DNA of 64,000 bases, taken from the NCBI RefSeq assembly GCF_002205675.1, contig NZ_NISK01000002.1:829076-893075 (forward strand). The letters run 5' to 3'. Below the pieces are notes generated by a model. That model was not told where the DNA came from. It saw nothing but the letters and a program-made list of their open reading frames with translations, and made no database searches. The translations under genes were made by a program, and so were the position numbers. This DNA is from Sphingopyxis bauzanensis. GTDB lineage: Bacteria > Pseudomonadota > Alphaproteobacteria > Sphingomonadales > Sphingomonadaceae. Every line of letters starts with the position of its first letter. Position 1 is the stretch's first letter. Below, in pieces: positions 34,164 through 44,900 of the stretch.

Positions 34164-36293
34164 ATGCACGTTCTATCTTGGGCGGAGAAATACCGGCCGA
34201 CCAAGTTCTCGGACGTTGTTGGCCAGGCTTCTGCCGTCAAGCAACTAAAGGAGCGGGTCAGTTCGAGCAAAAAGATCGCCTCGGTGATCCTTGAGGGCCC
34301 AAGCGGCTCAGGCAAAACCACGCTTGCGCGAATTTTCGCGAAAACCATGCAATGCAGCGCACCGCAGGACTCAGGCGAAGCGTGCGGCGGATGCCATGCT
34401 TGCGACCTATTTGAAGCGAACCACCAACCGAGCTTCCACCGAATAAACGCTGGTCTCGACGGGACGATGGCGGGCATTCGTGAACTGCTTGAAGAAGATC
34501 TGGTGACCCGGCCGCATAGCGCTGCGCTGCACGTCGTGTTCTTCGACGAAGCCGACAATCTGACAGAAAAAGCACAGCGGGCCCTCTTGGCCCCGCTCGA
34601 GGACGGTTCGCTGTTCGCGCTCTACATTTTTTCGCTCATTGATGCTGATGAACTGCTGCCGCCTTTGCGTGCGAGGTGCACTCGCATCGAATTGGTACCG
34701 CCGACGTGGCCCGAAGCGCTTGCCTATCTGGAGAAGATCGTCGCCGCGGAGAGATTGACGGTCGAACCAGGCGCGCTTGAGATCATTGCTCGCCTGGTTC
34801 CCTCGTTCCGTGAGCTTGCCAACACGCTGGAATCTGTTTTCGCGGCGGCGGCGGGCGGCAAGATCACTCCAGCGCTGGCGCGTACCGAAGTGCGCAAAAG
34901 GGGGACTGAAGAGATTGTTGGCTATCTCGTTGCGGCGCTTGATGGCGACGCCGAAGGTCAGCTTGACGCGATGAGGTCCCTACGCCTGTCGGCGAAGGAG
35001 AAGGCTGACGCGGTTCTTGAACTGTTGACGTATCTCAAGCTGAGATACGTAGGGCCGGCGCGGACGACGCGAGAGCATATGCTCGACTTGTTGCTAGATG
35101 AAGCGGAATGCCAGAGGATTGTTGCCGGGATCGGGTGGCGTGCCGAGAAGCTTGGCATCGAGCTTGAAGTGCTGCTGGATGAAGTGTTGGAATTCTGGAC
35201 GTTTCAGCCGCTACGCATGGACGAGGCTGCGCTTGGCGCCCACATGGCGCGGTTCAACGACCTTTTTCTGATGGATCGTCCGTTCCCGCGAGACAGGACG
35301 GGCATTGCGCTGCGACTGGCGACGGCGCGAGATGCCGCTGAATTTCGTTCCAGCCGAGGACGCCGCCGGCCGCCAGCATGGCGCACCGGCGATACGGCCG
35401 AGGCCACAGATCCGGCGGAATATTTGAGCGAGCGTCAGGTGCGCGAGCTATACGAGGCGGCAACGTTCATGGTGCAGCGCCACCGGAGGACCTTCAACGC
35501 ATGCCTGACCCTCGATCACAATGCCCTTGGCATTGTTGAAGACAAGAAGGCCGCCGACCTGGTCTCCGATCTGCTGCGCGAACTGGGTCTGAGGCTGCAG
35601 GATTGGGCGCGTAGTTCTGGTGCGCCGGAGCAGGCCGACCTTCATCGGATTTCGTTTCTTGAACGGGGGCGCGAAGGAGGGCTCCGCTCCACGGTCCTGC
35701 TCCATCTGCCGGGCTTCGCAGCAGATCCTGCACGGCATTGGATATTCGAGCGGTTCCTCGCCCGCCGATGCACGGTTGGGGAAACATGGCACAGCGAGTG
35801 GCTTCGAGTTCAGCATGTGGACGAAGCACGCGGCGCCCTCGCCGTTCATTGGGCGCTCTTGCGAACCCTGTGGCGCGGGACCGATCCAGGTATCGTGGTC
35901 GAGGGAGAGCCGTTGGTCGAACGGCTGAAAGTGGCGCGAAGGGAGCGCCGTCCGGCTGGGAAAATCACGCAGCGGCGGTTCGGCCTGTCGCAGGGACTGA
36001 GCAAGGCTGCACGGACAGGCGAAGCAGAGCTATTGGGGGCTCACCTCTCGGCTTATACGGACGGGGCGTGGAGCTGGCTCTTCTCTCGCTGGGAGTGGGC
36101 CGAAGCTGAAAAACGGAAAAAGGCCCGTATGCGACTGGCGGAGCTGGGACGTGCTTCTGATCGTGAAGGTTCAGCTACGTGCGATCCGTTGTCTGTACGA
36201 AAACTGACGTTTGAAGTGCGCCTTGCGGCTGACGAAGGGAGAAAAGTCATGGAAATTCGCCAAAAACCTTGGGATCCTCCTGCTTCCACCTAG
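34164..36293 (+). CDS. Clamp-loader-type AAA+ ATPase with an extra C-terminal domain
   Basis: 709 residues. WAEKYRPTKFSDVVGQ opens the AAA+ domain, more like RFC (W-x-EKYRP) than DnaX. GPSGSGKTTL is Walker A, a DnaX-like zinc knuckle (CGGCHAC) follows, FFDEADNLT is Walker B with the RFC-type DEAD, and RARCTRIEL is the arginine-finger region. The lid and collar reach about residue 350. The last 350 residues are not DnaX tau. They contain NACLTLDHNA, LERGREGGLR and TVLLHLPGF, which recall plasmid/phage replication proteins with the HUH His pair lost. Probably loads a clamp, with the divergent gene product as the likely partner. Confidence 0.8.
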   Translation: MHVLSWAEKYRPTKFSDVVGQASAVKQLKERVSSSKKIASVILEGPSGSGKTTLARIFAKTMQCSAPQDSGEACGGCHACDLFEANHQPSFHRINAGLDGTMAGIRELLEEDLVTRPHSAALHVVFFDEADNLTEKAQRALLAPLEDGSLFALYIFSLIDADELLPPLRARCTRIELVPPTWPEALAYLEKIVAAERLTVEPGALEIIARLVPSFRELANTLESVFAAAAGGKITPALARTEVRKRGTEEIVGYLVAALDGDAEGQLDAMRSLRLSAKEKADAVLELLTYLKLRYVGPARTTREHMLDLLLDEAECQRIVAGIGWRAEKLGIELEVLLDEVLEFWTFQPLRMDEAALGAHMARFNDLFLMDRPFPRDRTGIALRLATARDAAEFRSSRGRRRPPAWRTGDTAEATDPAEYLSERQVRELYEAATFMVQRHRRTFNACLTLDHNALGIVEDKKAADLVSDLLRELGLRLQDWARSSGAPEQADLHRISFLERGREGGLRSTVLLHLPGFAADPARHWIFERFLARRCTVGETWHSEWLRVQHVDEARGALAVHWALLRTLWRGTDPGIVVEGEPLVERLKVARRERRPAGKITQRRFGLSQGLSKAARTGEAELLGAHLSAYTDGAWSWLFSRWEWAEAEKRKKARMRLAELGRASDREGSATCDPLSVRKLTFEVRLAADEGRKVMEIRQKPWDPPAST

Positions 36294-36569
36294 TGAAAAA
36301 GATGATAGTTATTCTCACTCTGGATGAGAGTTAAAGATTTATTTGAAATCATCCTCAACCTTGGTCGTGCAAAGAACGGCGGAAGTTCTCGTGCTGACCG
36401 GGTGAAAGGTTGCGCGCAAACCGGTTCCGATTGTCTCGGTCCAGGGCTAGATGCGGTAGGAATGCACTCCGCGCCCGCGCGACCCACCCAGTTCGTGCCA
36501 GATACAAAAGATACCCTCGCTTATGCGCAAATGACTGTGGCTGCGGCACGGCCCGAGCGCGCACGCCGA
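36294..36569. other. Convergent intergenic region without a gene
   Basis: 276 bp between the converging clamp-loader and ArdC genes. It starts AT-rich (to about 36360), then becomes typical GC-rich sequence. An open plus-strand frame from 36324 overlaps the ArdC gene in antisense and lacks coding character. No clear terminator hairpin is seen. Confidence 0.35.
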
Positions 36570-37472
36570 TCACGGCGACGACGTTTCCGTTTGAGCGAGG
36601 AAATCCGCAGCCTCCTGTGCTTTGCTGGCGGCGGTAAAAATCGCGCGGGAGTCGTCGCGAAGCGCCTTGAGCCATGACGCTATGTAGGGAGCATGGTCTC
36701 GTCGGGGTTCCGTCTGCAGACCCAGCCTCGCGCAGGTGAACGCTGCGCCCAATTCGGCGATCAGCTCCTCCATAGCGTAATCCGCTGAACCGAACCGGTT
36801 TCTGAGATTGCGATCCAGCCGGTGCTTGGCCCCCGACCAGTGGGTCAGTTCATGCGCGAGCGTAGAATAATATGCCGCGCCAGACTTGAACTGCCCGAAT
36901 TCCGGCATTTGCACCTGATCGGGGCCAGGAGCGTAATATGCGCGATCGCCTCCGTGCAGGATTGTCGCACCAACCTTCCGAACGAAGGCGTCGGCCTGAG
37001 CATTGCGCTCGTCGTCGGACAGCACGGGCGGCACTTCGAACAGCGCGCCGTCGACCTGGTCGGCGTTGAACACCGTGAAGGCCCTGGCGACGAAGCCGAG
37101 GCGGCGCCGATCGTCGCCCTCATCATGTTCAGTGTGGCGGCTGTCACGCTTCTGCCAAAAGAACACCGGCGCCCCTCGCTCGCCTTTGCGCACCTGCGCC
37201 CCGTGTTCGCTCCACTGCCGATAGGTTGCCCATTTGCCTGTCGAAAAGCCGGCGCTTTCTCCATCGATCCACAGGGTGAGGACATTGAGACCGCGATAGG
37301 CACGTCCTGTGATCGCGTTAGTCGGGCAGTCAAGCATCGTGCCGGTTCGGTGCCAAGGCATGATGTAATCACTGGCTCCCGCGTCGATGGCCGCGATGAT
37401 CTGGTTCGTAATCCGATCGAAGATGGTCTGCTGCAATGAACCCTCCAGCCGATGTGGCGGATGATGGTTCAC
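36570..37472 (-). CDS. ardC: ArdC-like antirestriction protein
   Basis: 300 residues. The N-terminal half (TIFDRITNQIIAAID, then PWHRTGTM and NAITGRAYRGLN) is the ArdC single-strand-DNA-binding domain. The C-terminal half has the zinc metalloprotease motif HELTHW at residues 207-212 and a downstream EELIAELGAAF. ArdC proteins ride on plasmids and integrative elements, where they shield incoming single-stranded DNA from host restriction. Here it sits among restriction-type genes, so it may protect the island during transfer or from its own nucleases. Confidence 0.92.
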   Translation of the reverse strand: MNHHPPHRLEGSLQQTIFDRITNQIIAAIDAGASDYIMPWHRTGTMLDCPTNAITGRAYRGLNVLTLWIDGESAGFSTGKWATYRQWSEHGAQVRKGERGAPVFFWQKRDSRHTEHDEGDDRRRLGFVARAFTVFNADQVDGALFEVPPVLSDDERNAQADAFVRKVGATILHGGDRAYYAPGPDQVQMPEFGQFKSGAAYYSTLAHELTHWSGAKHRLDRNLRNRFGSADYAMEELIAELGAAFTCARLGLQTEPRRDHAPYIASWLKALRDDSRAIFTAASKAQEAADFLAQTETSSP

Positions 37473-37618
37473 GTAAGGCGGGGTGAAATTGTCTGGATAA
37501 ATGTTCGCTTAGCACTTGGCCGTTAGCAGGATGAATCGCGGATCGACCAAGCGAAACCTTCCTATTTGTGTTCAAACAAGGCACAGATAGGAACTACGCT
37601 CAAAGACGAGGAATGTGC

Positions 37619-37888
37619 ATGTCGAGTAATGACCTGACCAGGGACGTGGAACAGTGGGCAGAAGAGGTAGCCAATCGCGCTAAAGCGCTGGTGCCGTGCG
37701 ACCGTCATATGCATGTCCTTCTCCGCCGCGGCGGCGAAGAGGCAGAGCGGCGCGCATACGCATTTGCCCAGACCGATGTTGGGGATGGGGTTGTATCGTT
37801 TCCGCAATCATTGGTGTCGCCGGCTGTTAAGTCCGCCCTCGAGCAGGGCGTCGTCTCCTGCGATCCTTGCGCCAGTGATCGTTCTTAA
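37619..37888 (+). CDS. Small hypothetical protein
   Basis: 89 residues from the ATG at 37619, which has GAGGA 6 nt upstream; an ATG two codons earlier is also possible. The sequence is soluble, with an acidic helix (VEQWAEEVANRAKAL) and two Cys near the C-terminus (CDPC). I do not recognise a family. It lies between the divergent ArdC gene and the SbcD-like gene and could be the first gene of the plus-strand run. Confidence 0.6.
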   Translation: MSSNDLTRDVEQWAEEVANRAKALVPCDRHMHVLLRRGGEEAERRAYAFAQTDVGDGVVSFPQSLVSPAVKSALEQGVVSCDPCASDRS

Positions 37889-38086
37889 GCCGTTTTGGAC
37901 AGGATGTCAGATTGGGGCACCGAAACGTCGCAGGGCGAACATGAAGCGAGAAATTCTCTAGGTTTGAACCAGTTCTCCCAGCGTGCGGCGTCAACGCCTA
38001 GCGATGAGGTCGATGGTGGTGCGTAGGTGACAAGTTTTGTCATCCCCAGCGCTGCATACAGAACCAACTGATATGGAGACTGATTC

Positions 38087-39214
38087 GTGGCAACGCTGAA
38101 GATCATCCACACCGCAGACTGGCAGCTGGGAAAGCCCTTTGGCCGTTTCGCTCCAAACGTACGCGCGGCGCTGACTGAAGCCCGGCTGGATGCAATCGAC
38201 CAAATTGGCAAAGTCGCGATAGCTGACGGCGCTGGCCACGTCTTGGTGGCGGGCGACGTGTTTGACAATGTTGATCCTGGCGACCGGATTGTCATGCAGG
38301 CTATGTCCCGGATGGAACGGGCGCCGGTCACCTGGTGGCTGATGCCGGGCAATCACGACCATGCCCGGGCGGGAGGCCTGTGGAGCCGGGCCCGCGCGCG
38401 CGCGCCGTCGAATGTCCGGATTGTGGATACGCCGGAACCGGTTGAGATGGCAGAAAATGCCTGGCTGCTCCCGGCGCCGCTTGAGCACCGCACGACGGTG
38501 GCCGATCCCACCTCTGCGATGGTCAACATGATTACGCCGCCCGGTGCGCTCCGAATTGGACTGGCGCACGGATCAATCACCGAATTCGGGGCGACGGGTG
38601 AAAGCTCCAACCTCATTCCGCCAGATCGCGCTCGTTCGGCTGGCCTTGATTATCTTGCCTTGGGTGACTGGCACGGGTTCCTGACGGTGGGTGATCGGAC
38701 CGCGTATAGCGGAACGCCGGAAGTGGATCGCTTTGGCCGGGAGGAAGCCGGCGCATGTATTTCGGCGAGTGTGCGGTCCGGAGATGCACCTGTACTGCAG
38801 CGCACTGAAACGGGCCGTTACCGCTGGCTGTCGCGGCAATGGGACCTTGAAAACACTGGCGATCTCGAGCGCGAGACAGCGGCTTTGCGCGCTGAGGCAC
38901 GGCTCTCCGATGTTCTGCTATCGCTTCGGCTGTCCGGCGTCGTAAGCCTGTCTGACCGTGTGGCAATGACGTCGGCCATTGAGGATCGTCTGGCCCACGA
39001 GCTACGGCATCTCGATCTCGATGCCCAAGGTCTCAGCGCAAGGCCTACTCCAGAGGACATTGCCCGGATCGACGTCCAGGGCGCCCTTGCTAGTGCGACA
39101 GATTCTCTGCGCGTCCGAGCCGAGGCTGGTGGTCCCGATGCAGAACTGGCCGGAGCAGCGCTTGAGCGTCTCTATGTCGAAGCAATGCGGCTCGATGCGG
39201 AGATGGCACGATGA
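38087..39214 (+). CDS. SbcD/YhaO-like metallophosphoesterase (DNA repair nuclease)
   Basis: 375 residues from a GTG at 38087, with GGAG 9 nt upstream. The calcineurin-like phosphoesterase motifs are all present: IHTADWQLG (D-x-Q/H), VAGDVFDN (GD), MPGNHDHA (GNHD) and later LAHGSI and LGDWHG (GH/GxH). It should be the Mn-dependent nuclease subunit of an Mre11/SbcD-type complex. Its stop overlaps the start of the SbcC-like gene (ATGA at 39211-39214), so the two are translationally coupled and very likely form one complex. Confidence 0.9.
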   Translation: MATLKIIHTADWQLGKPFGRFAPNVRAALTEARLDAIDQIGKVAIADGAGHVLVAGDVFDNVDPGDRIVMQAMSRMERAPVTWWLMPGNHDHARAGGLWSRARARAPSNVRIVDTPEPVEMAENAWLLPAPLEHRTTVADPTSAMVNMITPPGALRIGLAHGSITEFGATGESSNLIPPDRARSAGLDYLALGDWHGFLTVGDRTAYSGTPEVDRFGREEAGACISASVRSGDAPVLQRTETGRYRWLSRQWDLENTGDLERETAALRAEARLSDVLLSLRLSGVVSLSDRVAMTSAIEDRLAHELRHLDLDAQGLSARPTPEDIARIDVQGALASATDSLRVRAEAGGPDAELAGAALERLYVEAMRLDAEMAR

Positions 39215-41841
39215 TCCTGAAGTCTCTCGAGGTCGCGAACTTCCGAAAATTCCGTGACCAGCTGCGGATTGATGGATTTACCCCTGGCCTGAACATTGTT
39301 GTCGAGCCGAACGAAACAGGCAAATCGACATTGCTCGAGGCGCTGCGTGCAGCCCTATTCATTCGCTATTCGGCCAAGACCGAGCTTGTCCGCTCCTATG
39401 TTCCGATTGGCGATGACGTCGCGCCGCGCGTCAATGTCGAGTTCGAAGTCCAAGGTCAGAGCTGGAGCCTCGAGAAGCAGTTCATGAAGGCGCCTTACGT
39501 GAGGCTTACGGGTGCTGGGAGCCGATCCGAGAGCGATGCGGCTGAAGAGGCACTGCAGGAACTGCTTGGGTTCGAACGCGGTAACAACCGGGGAAGTGAC
39601 GCGGAGGCGCGCGGGCCGCTTGGGATGCTTTGGGTGGAGCAGGCCTCCGCACTTGCGGTCGAAGGTCCAAATCGCATCGTACGCGACACTGTGCGCGGGG
39701 TATTGGAAGCGGAGGTCGGCGCGGTCACAGGTGGGCGCCGGTTCGACGCCATCAGGGCAAACATTGAGACCGCCTATTCTGCGCTGCGCACATCAAAAAC
39801 CGGTCAATCGCGCGGGGAGCTTGCTACAGCGGAGCTGCGGGTTGGTGCAGCAACCAGCGCACTTCAGCAGGCTGAAGTGACGCTTCGCCATTATGAGCAA
39901 GCCCTAACGGATCTTGAATCGGCAAAATCCAGGCTGAGGATTGTCGAGCGTGATCTTGCCGATCCGGAGGTCACAGAGCAGCGCAAGCAGCTTGAAGGCG
40001 ACAAAAAGGTCGCCGAGACGATCACCCTGCGAACAACCGCTGCTGAAGCGCAGTATGCGCAGTTCGAGGAGCGCGCTGCGGCCGCGGGATTGCGGCTCAA
40101 GCGTCTTGATGACGCCGAGGCCCGGGATCTGGATGCCCGATCGCAGCTGGAAGCCAACGAAGCTACGCGCAATGAAGCAAAGCAGAAATCGGACGCAGCA
40201 GCCGATGAGGAGAAGTCGCTGCGCGGAGCGCTGGAAGCGGCCCGTGCTGAACGGGAGAGATGCGAAGCTATTTTGACCACGGCGCGTGAACGCGTGGGCG
40301 CCTTTGCCAAGGCTGCGGCGGGGCGGCGGGCAATTGTTGCACTGAAAGCCCTATCGGATCTCGAGGAACGTGAGCGGGCTCTGCTCAGTGATGCTGGTGC
40401 AACTATCGATGCGGAAACTCTCGATCATTTGGGGCAGCTCGAGCGCGCTGCCATCACGGCGCGCGCGCGCTTTGAGGCGGGGGCGGTCAAGGTTGACTTC
40501 ACGCTTGCCGATGGCACGGCGCTGCGGATCGACGGAAAGTCGAGCGATGCGTCGAGCATCGACATACTTGCTGCCACGAGAATTGAGATCGGAGATATCG
40601 GCAGCCTTGTGATTCGTCCGCCTGAAGGATCTGGGCGCTCCATCGAGGCAGATAGGGCATCAGCGGAGGATGCACTTGCGGCTGCGCTGCGAGCCCTGGA
40701 CATCAGCTCCTATTCTGCGGCCCTCTCCCGGAACGAACGCGCCGGTGCCGCAAACCGTGAACTCATGGCATTGCGAAAGCAGATCGCAGCCGCCTGCCCA
40801 GGGGATCCAACAGTCGGCCTCGCTGCGGGCTCGGATGCGCTTCATGCCTTCGTCTCCACGCTTGATGAAAGCGTCACTGAGAGCGTCGCACCAACCGAGG
40901 ATATCGACGAGTTGGAACGTGCGGCTGGTCAGGCAAAGCCCCACGAAGCAGCAGCATTGGCAAGGCACGAGGTGGCTCGCCAGTCTCTCGCAAAGATGGA
41001 GAAGACACTCGCAACGGCAGCTGCGGATCTAGCGGCAGCGACCAAGGAAGCAAGCGGGGCAGCCAATGATCTGGAGGTCGTCCTGGCTGACGGAGACCGG
41101 CCAGCTCTCGAGTCAACGCGGAGCGAAGCGCTTCGTGAGCGGGCCGCAAAATTCGAGGGACTCGAAGCGGCGCGTGAAAGTGCAAAGGCCTTTGACATTG
41201 AGTCGATCCAGCGGCGTATCGAGAATCTAGAACGTGCAACGGTCCGCGCCAACGAGGATCGCGTTGACCTAACCGGCAAGATTGCCACGCTCGAAGCGAT
41301 GCTGGCGAGCGAAGGCACTTCTGGACCCGGTGGGCAGGTTGCGGAGGCACAGGATGAGGAGCAAGCTGCGATTGCTGCTGGTGACCGCCTGCGCCGAGAG
41401 GCTGACACCTTAGAAATGCTAAGAAAAGCACTGGCAGAAGCTGCCAGTGAGGCATCCCGCACGTTTCTCGCCCCAGTGACAAAGCGCGCCGCGCGATACG
41501 TCCAGCGGCTTCTCCCTGGATGCGAACTTTCGTTCGATGAAGAACTTGGCCCCTCCACTGTCGTCCGGGCTGGGATTGACGAGTCTTGCGGTGACCTCAG
41601 TCGCGGAACGCAGGAGCAGCTCGCGATCCTGACACGCCTGGCTTTTGCCGACCTTCTCCTGGAGGACGGTGCCCCGATCTCGTTGATTCTCGACGACCCC
41701 CTTGTCTATTCCGACGACGCCCGTCTCGAGACCATGACCGACATACTGCAGGATGCATCACAGCGGATGCAGGTGATCCTGCTAACCTGCCGATCGAAGG
41801 CGTTCCGCCATGTAGACGCTAACCGCATTCTTCTGCCGTAG
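39211..41841 (+). CDS. SbcC/YhaN-like SMC-type ATPase
   Basis: 876 residues. The N-terminal ATPase half has LEVANFRKFRD and the Walker A motif EPNETGKSTLLEAL at about 32-45. A long charged Ala/Glu/Arg-rich coiled coil spans about 200-720. The C-terminal half carries LSRGTQEQLAILTRLA (signature) and SLILDDPLVYSD (Walker B). A CxxC zinc hook is not evident, which fits YhaN-type rather than Rad50-type proteins. With the SbcD-like partner it should form an ATP-gated DNA-end nuclease. Confidence 0.88.
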   Translation: MILKSLEVANFRKFRDQLRIDGFTPGLNIVVEPNETGKSTLLEALRAALFIRYSAKTELVRSYVPIGDDVAPRVNVEFEVQGQSWSLEKQFMKAPYVRLTGAGSRSESDAAEEALQELLGFERGNNRGSDAEARGPLGMLWVEQASALAVEGPNRIVRDTVRGVLEAEVGAVTGGRRFDAIRANIETAYSALRTSKTGQSRGELATAELRVGAATSALQQAEVTLRHYEQALTDLESAKSRLRIVERDLADPEVTEQRKQLEGDKKVAETITLRTTAAEAQYAQFEERAAAAGLRLKRLDDAEARDLDARSQLEANEATRNEAKQKSDAAADEEKSLRGALEAARAERERCEAILTTARERVGAFAKAAAGRRAIVALKALSDLEERERALLSDAGATIDAETLDHLGQLERAAITARARFEAGAVKVDFTLADGTALRIDGKSSDASSIDILAATRIEIGDIGSLVIRPPEGSGRSIEADRASAEDALAAALRALDISSYSAALSRNERAGAANRELMALRKQIAAACPGDPTVGLAAGSDALHAFVSTLDESVTESVAPTEDIDELERAAGQAKPHEAAALARHEVARQSLAKMEKTLATAAADLAAATKEASGAANDLEVVLADGDRPALESTRSEALRERAAKFEGLEAARESAKAFDIESIQRRIENLERATVRANEDRVDLTGKIATLEAMLASEGTSGPGGQVAEAQDEEQAAIAAGDRLRREADTLEMLRKALAEAASEASRTFLAPVTKRAARYVQRLLPGCELSFDEELGPSTVVRAGIDESCGDLSRGTQEQLAILTRLAFADLLLEDGAPISLILDDPLVYSDDARLETMTDILQDASQRMQVILLTCRSKAFRHVDANRILLP

Positions 41842-41960
41842 ACCGACCAACGCTGTCGAATGGACGCGCCACTAGCGACATCGGCATCATTTCCGTTTGG
41901 CGGCACGGTCACCCGCCGTCCTGACATTCGACGCTCTTTTAGAAACTTTGAGGAATCCAG

Positions 41961-44900
41961 ATGACGGCTCTCAAAACCACTGCGCAATCGGTTGTGCTGG
42001 ATATCCAGAGGCTCCTTAGCGAAAGCTATGGATCGGGTTTCACGATATTCAAGGAATTGGTCCAGAACGCCGATGACGTGGGGGCATCCAAATTGCTGCT
42101 GGCGGGCCATGAAGGCTACCCAAGCGCAGAAAATGCGTTGTTGCGGGCACCGGGTATCTTCGTCGCCAACGACGGGACAGTAAGCAGCAGCAATTGGGAA
42201 GCACTGCAACTGGCGAGCGGAGGCGGAAAGGCGGGGGAAGAACACGCCGTGGGTCGCTTCGGCCTCGGGCAAAAGGCACTTTATCATCTGTGCGACGCCT
42301 ATGTCGTGTTCGCCCGCCTCGACGGTGCGCCCACGCCGACAACCATGGTTCTCAACCCCTTCGAGAATATCGCGCAGGCAGACGTGGCTTTCGAGTGGAA
42401 AGACCTGTCGGCTGCCGACAACGCGCTGCTGACACAATGGGCTGATGCGCGTGACTTCGGACAGGGGCTGGTACTCTATATCCCCCTTCGCACCCCCGCT
42501 TTGCGTCCCTGTGCGGGCCACGACTTCAGTTTGACCAAGGCCCAATGGACCCCGAGCGAAGCGCTGCGCGACATCGTCGACAGCGAACAGCTGCATGTTA
42601 CGCTGAGCTGCCTTAGGCACCTCCAACAAATCGCTATCGAGTGTCCCGGCGAACGACCGTGGAATTTTCTGGCTGGCCCGGGTTTTCGCCGTCTGGCGGG
42701 GCCGGGCAAGGCTGCGCAGGCGGTGATGCAGCCCGAAATCGATGGGACTTTCAGCATCGACGGCCAGACAGCGCAAGTCCATGGCTGGCAAACGCACAAC
42801 CCGAATGGCCGCGCGGCTGCATTGCGCAAGTTAGACGACTGGCCGCTAATCTGGGAGCTGGGCGGCCAGGTCAAGGAAAGCAAGGCCACGCCACATGGTG
42901 GCGCGATCGTCTGCCGGCATCCGGCAATCGCCGGCGCCGGCGCCGGCGCGCGTCTGCGGATCTGGCAAGCCGTGTACCTGCCGCTAGGTGATCCTACGAA
43001 CGTCAGGACCGAGCGTAACAGGGTCCTACTGGCCGAAGCTCCGTTATCGGGCAGCGACCATGTCGAAATCATCGTTCATGGCGATTTCTTCGTTTCGAGC
43101 GATCGCGTCGATATTCGCCGTGATATCAGCATCGAGACACGTTGGAACGAAGCCTTGCTTGCCGAAGCGGCCTTGCCCTGCGTTCTCGATGCGATCACTC
43201 GGGCTATTGCAGCAATGCCAGCGGACAAGGATCGCGTCGAACTGTTGCGCACGCTCGCACAGACCGCATGGTGGCCCGGAGAGGCGCAGAACATCTGCGG
43301 CGACAGGGTGCTGGCCAGAGTCCGCGACAAAGCAAATGCCACGTGGCGTATCACAAGTGCCACCGGCCTGCGGCCGCTGCCTGAAGGTGAAACGACCCGG
43401 CCGCGGCGCCTTGCGGCGGCGTGGAGCAAGTTTGACGATTGGTGTCAGTCCAACGACTTTACCCTAGCCTATGGCACCACCCTAGGGTCGGCAGCTCCGA
43501 CATGGGCCGATCACGAACTGTCGGAACTGATAACGGGTTTCAGCCCGACTGCCTTCAGCGACAAGGATGCGGCGACCACGCTGGCCGATATCCTGGATGA
43601 GGCCTCGCCCGGTCCACTGGCACGTGCAGCGCTGGCTGAAGGATTGCGCCAAGCTGTGGCCGCCGAAGCGAAGCTGGCACCATTTGCCCAGATCAAGCGA
43701 TTGACACGCCACCTGCCGACCGAGCGACTCCTGGTCCTGCAAAGGAGCGTAACCGAACCCGCCCTGCTGGCTAGGCTGGCCGGGTTGGAACACACGCTTT
43801 GCGTGCGCGAAGATTGGATGGCCGAAGAGCTGGCGGCAACCGTTCGCCGGCTCAACCGGGACGAAGCGGTCGCAATGCTGGTCTTGCTCGAACCGATTTT
43901 GACGCATCCTGGCAGGCAGGCCGATCAGGCGTTGACGGTGATCAACCTGATCATGCTTCGCGGCCCTGGTTTCGCCGAACTGGCGCGCGACCAGGTCGCG
44001 CAAGCGCTGAAAGTCATTCCCGTGGTCAGCCTCGATAACGGCGCCACGATCCTCCTTTCCCCAAATAGAATCCATGAGCTGGTGCAGGAAGGTCAGCTGT
44101 TCCAGCATGGCCCCAAGATGCATCTTGAAGGATTGGCCTCGGCGATCGCCGAACCGGTGATCTATCAGGCCCGGCAGAACTTCCCTCTTCCTGCAGACAT
44201 GGCGCTGGCATCGGGCAACAGCGAAAAGGACAAGTGCCGGATAGTGGGCCAGGTCCGTCGTTTCGGCCCAATCGAGGCGCGCATCGCTCTGCTGGAGGAC
44301 CTGAGAAAACTGCTGGACGCACAAGCGCTGCGCCGCATCGTTTCAGGTGAACCGGACCTGCCCAAGACCGCCGTGCTGGCGCGCATAAAGGGTCTTGATG
44401 CGGCCTTGCTGCCGGTTGTCCAGAGGTTGGCCAGCGCTGATGAAAATACACGTCTTCTCGACCCACGCATTGCCGATGTGGTGAACCCCCAGAAGGCTCG
44501 CGAGGCCGAGATCGAGGACCGTGACAATACATGGCTGGGCGAGCAATTGGCACGCCGCCACGCGTTCGTCGAACCGTTCAACGATGGACAAGCAATCGCT
44601 CTTCTGAAGTCTGGGATCGCCAACGACGTCCTGGTGAAATTGGCACTCCACAAAGCGATGGGTGCGACAGGGTTATATCGTGCGGCGACCTTATTGAGGG
44701 GGCGGCTCGATGCGGTGCCGGCGGCAATGCGGTCCCTGGTGCAGATCGTCGACCCCTGGCCCGACCGCGAGGCAGAAGCGGTCCAGCGACAACTGATCGC
44801 TGCCTGGGGACCGGAGCGCCAGATCGAACTGGCGCTAGAATCCGCGACGCCGCACACATTCGCCGATGAGATCACGCAAGCTCTGGCTGAGGTGGGCAAA

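Noticed and set aside
36324..36677. 117-residue plus-strand frame after the clamp-loader gene
   Set aside because: It overlaps ArdC in antisense, has no good ribosome site and no recognisable protein pattern.
41706..42797. 363-residue minus-strand frame
   Set aside because: It is antisense to the start of the sacsin-like gene and the end of the SbcC-like gene, both with clear catalytic motifs.
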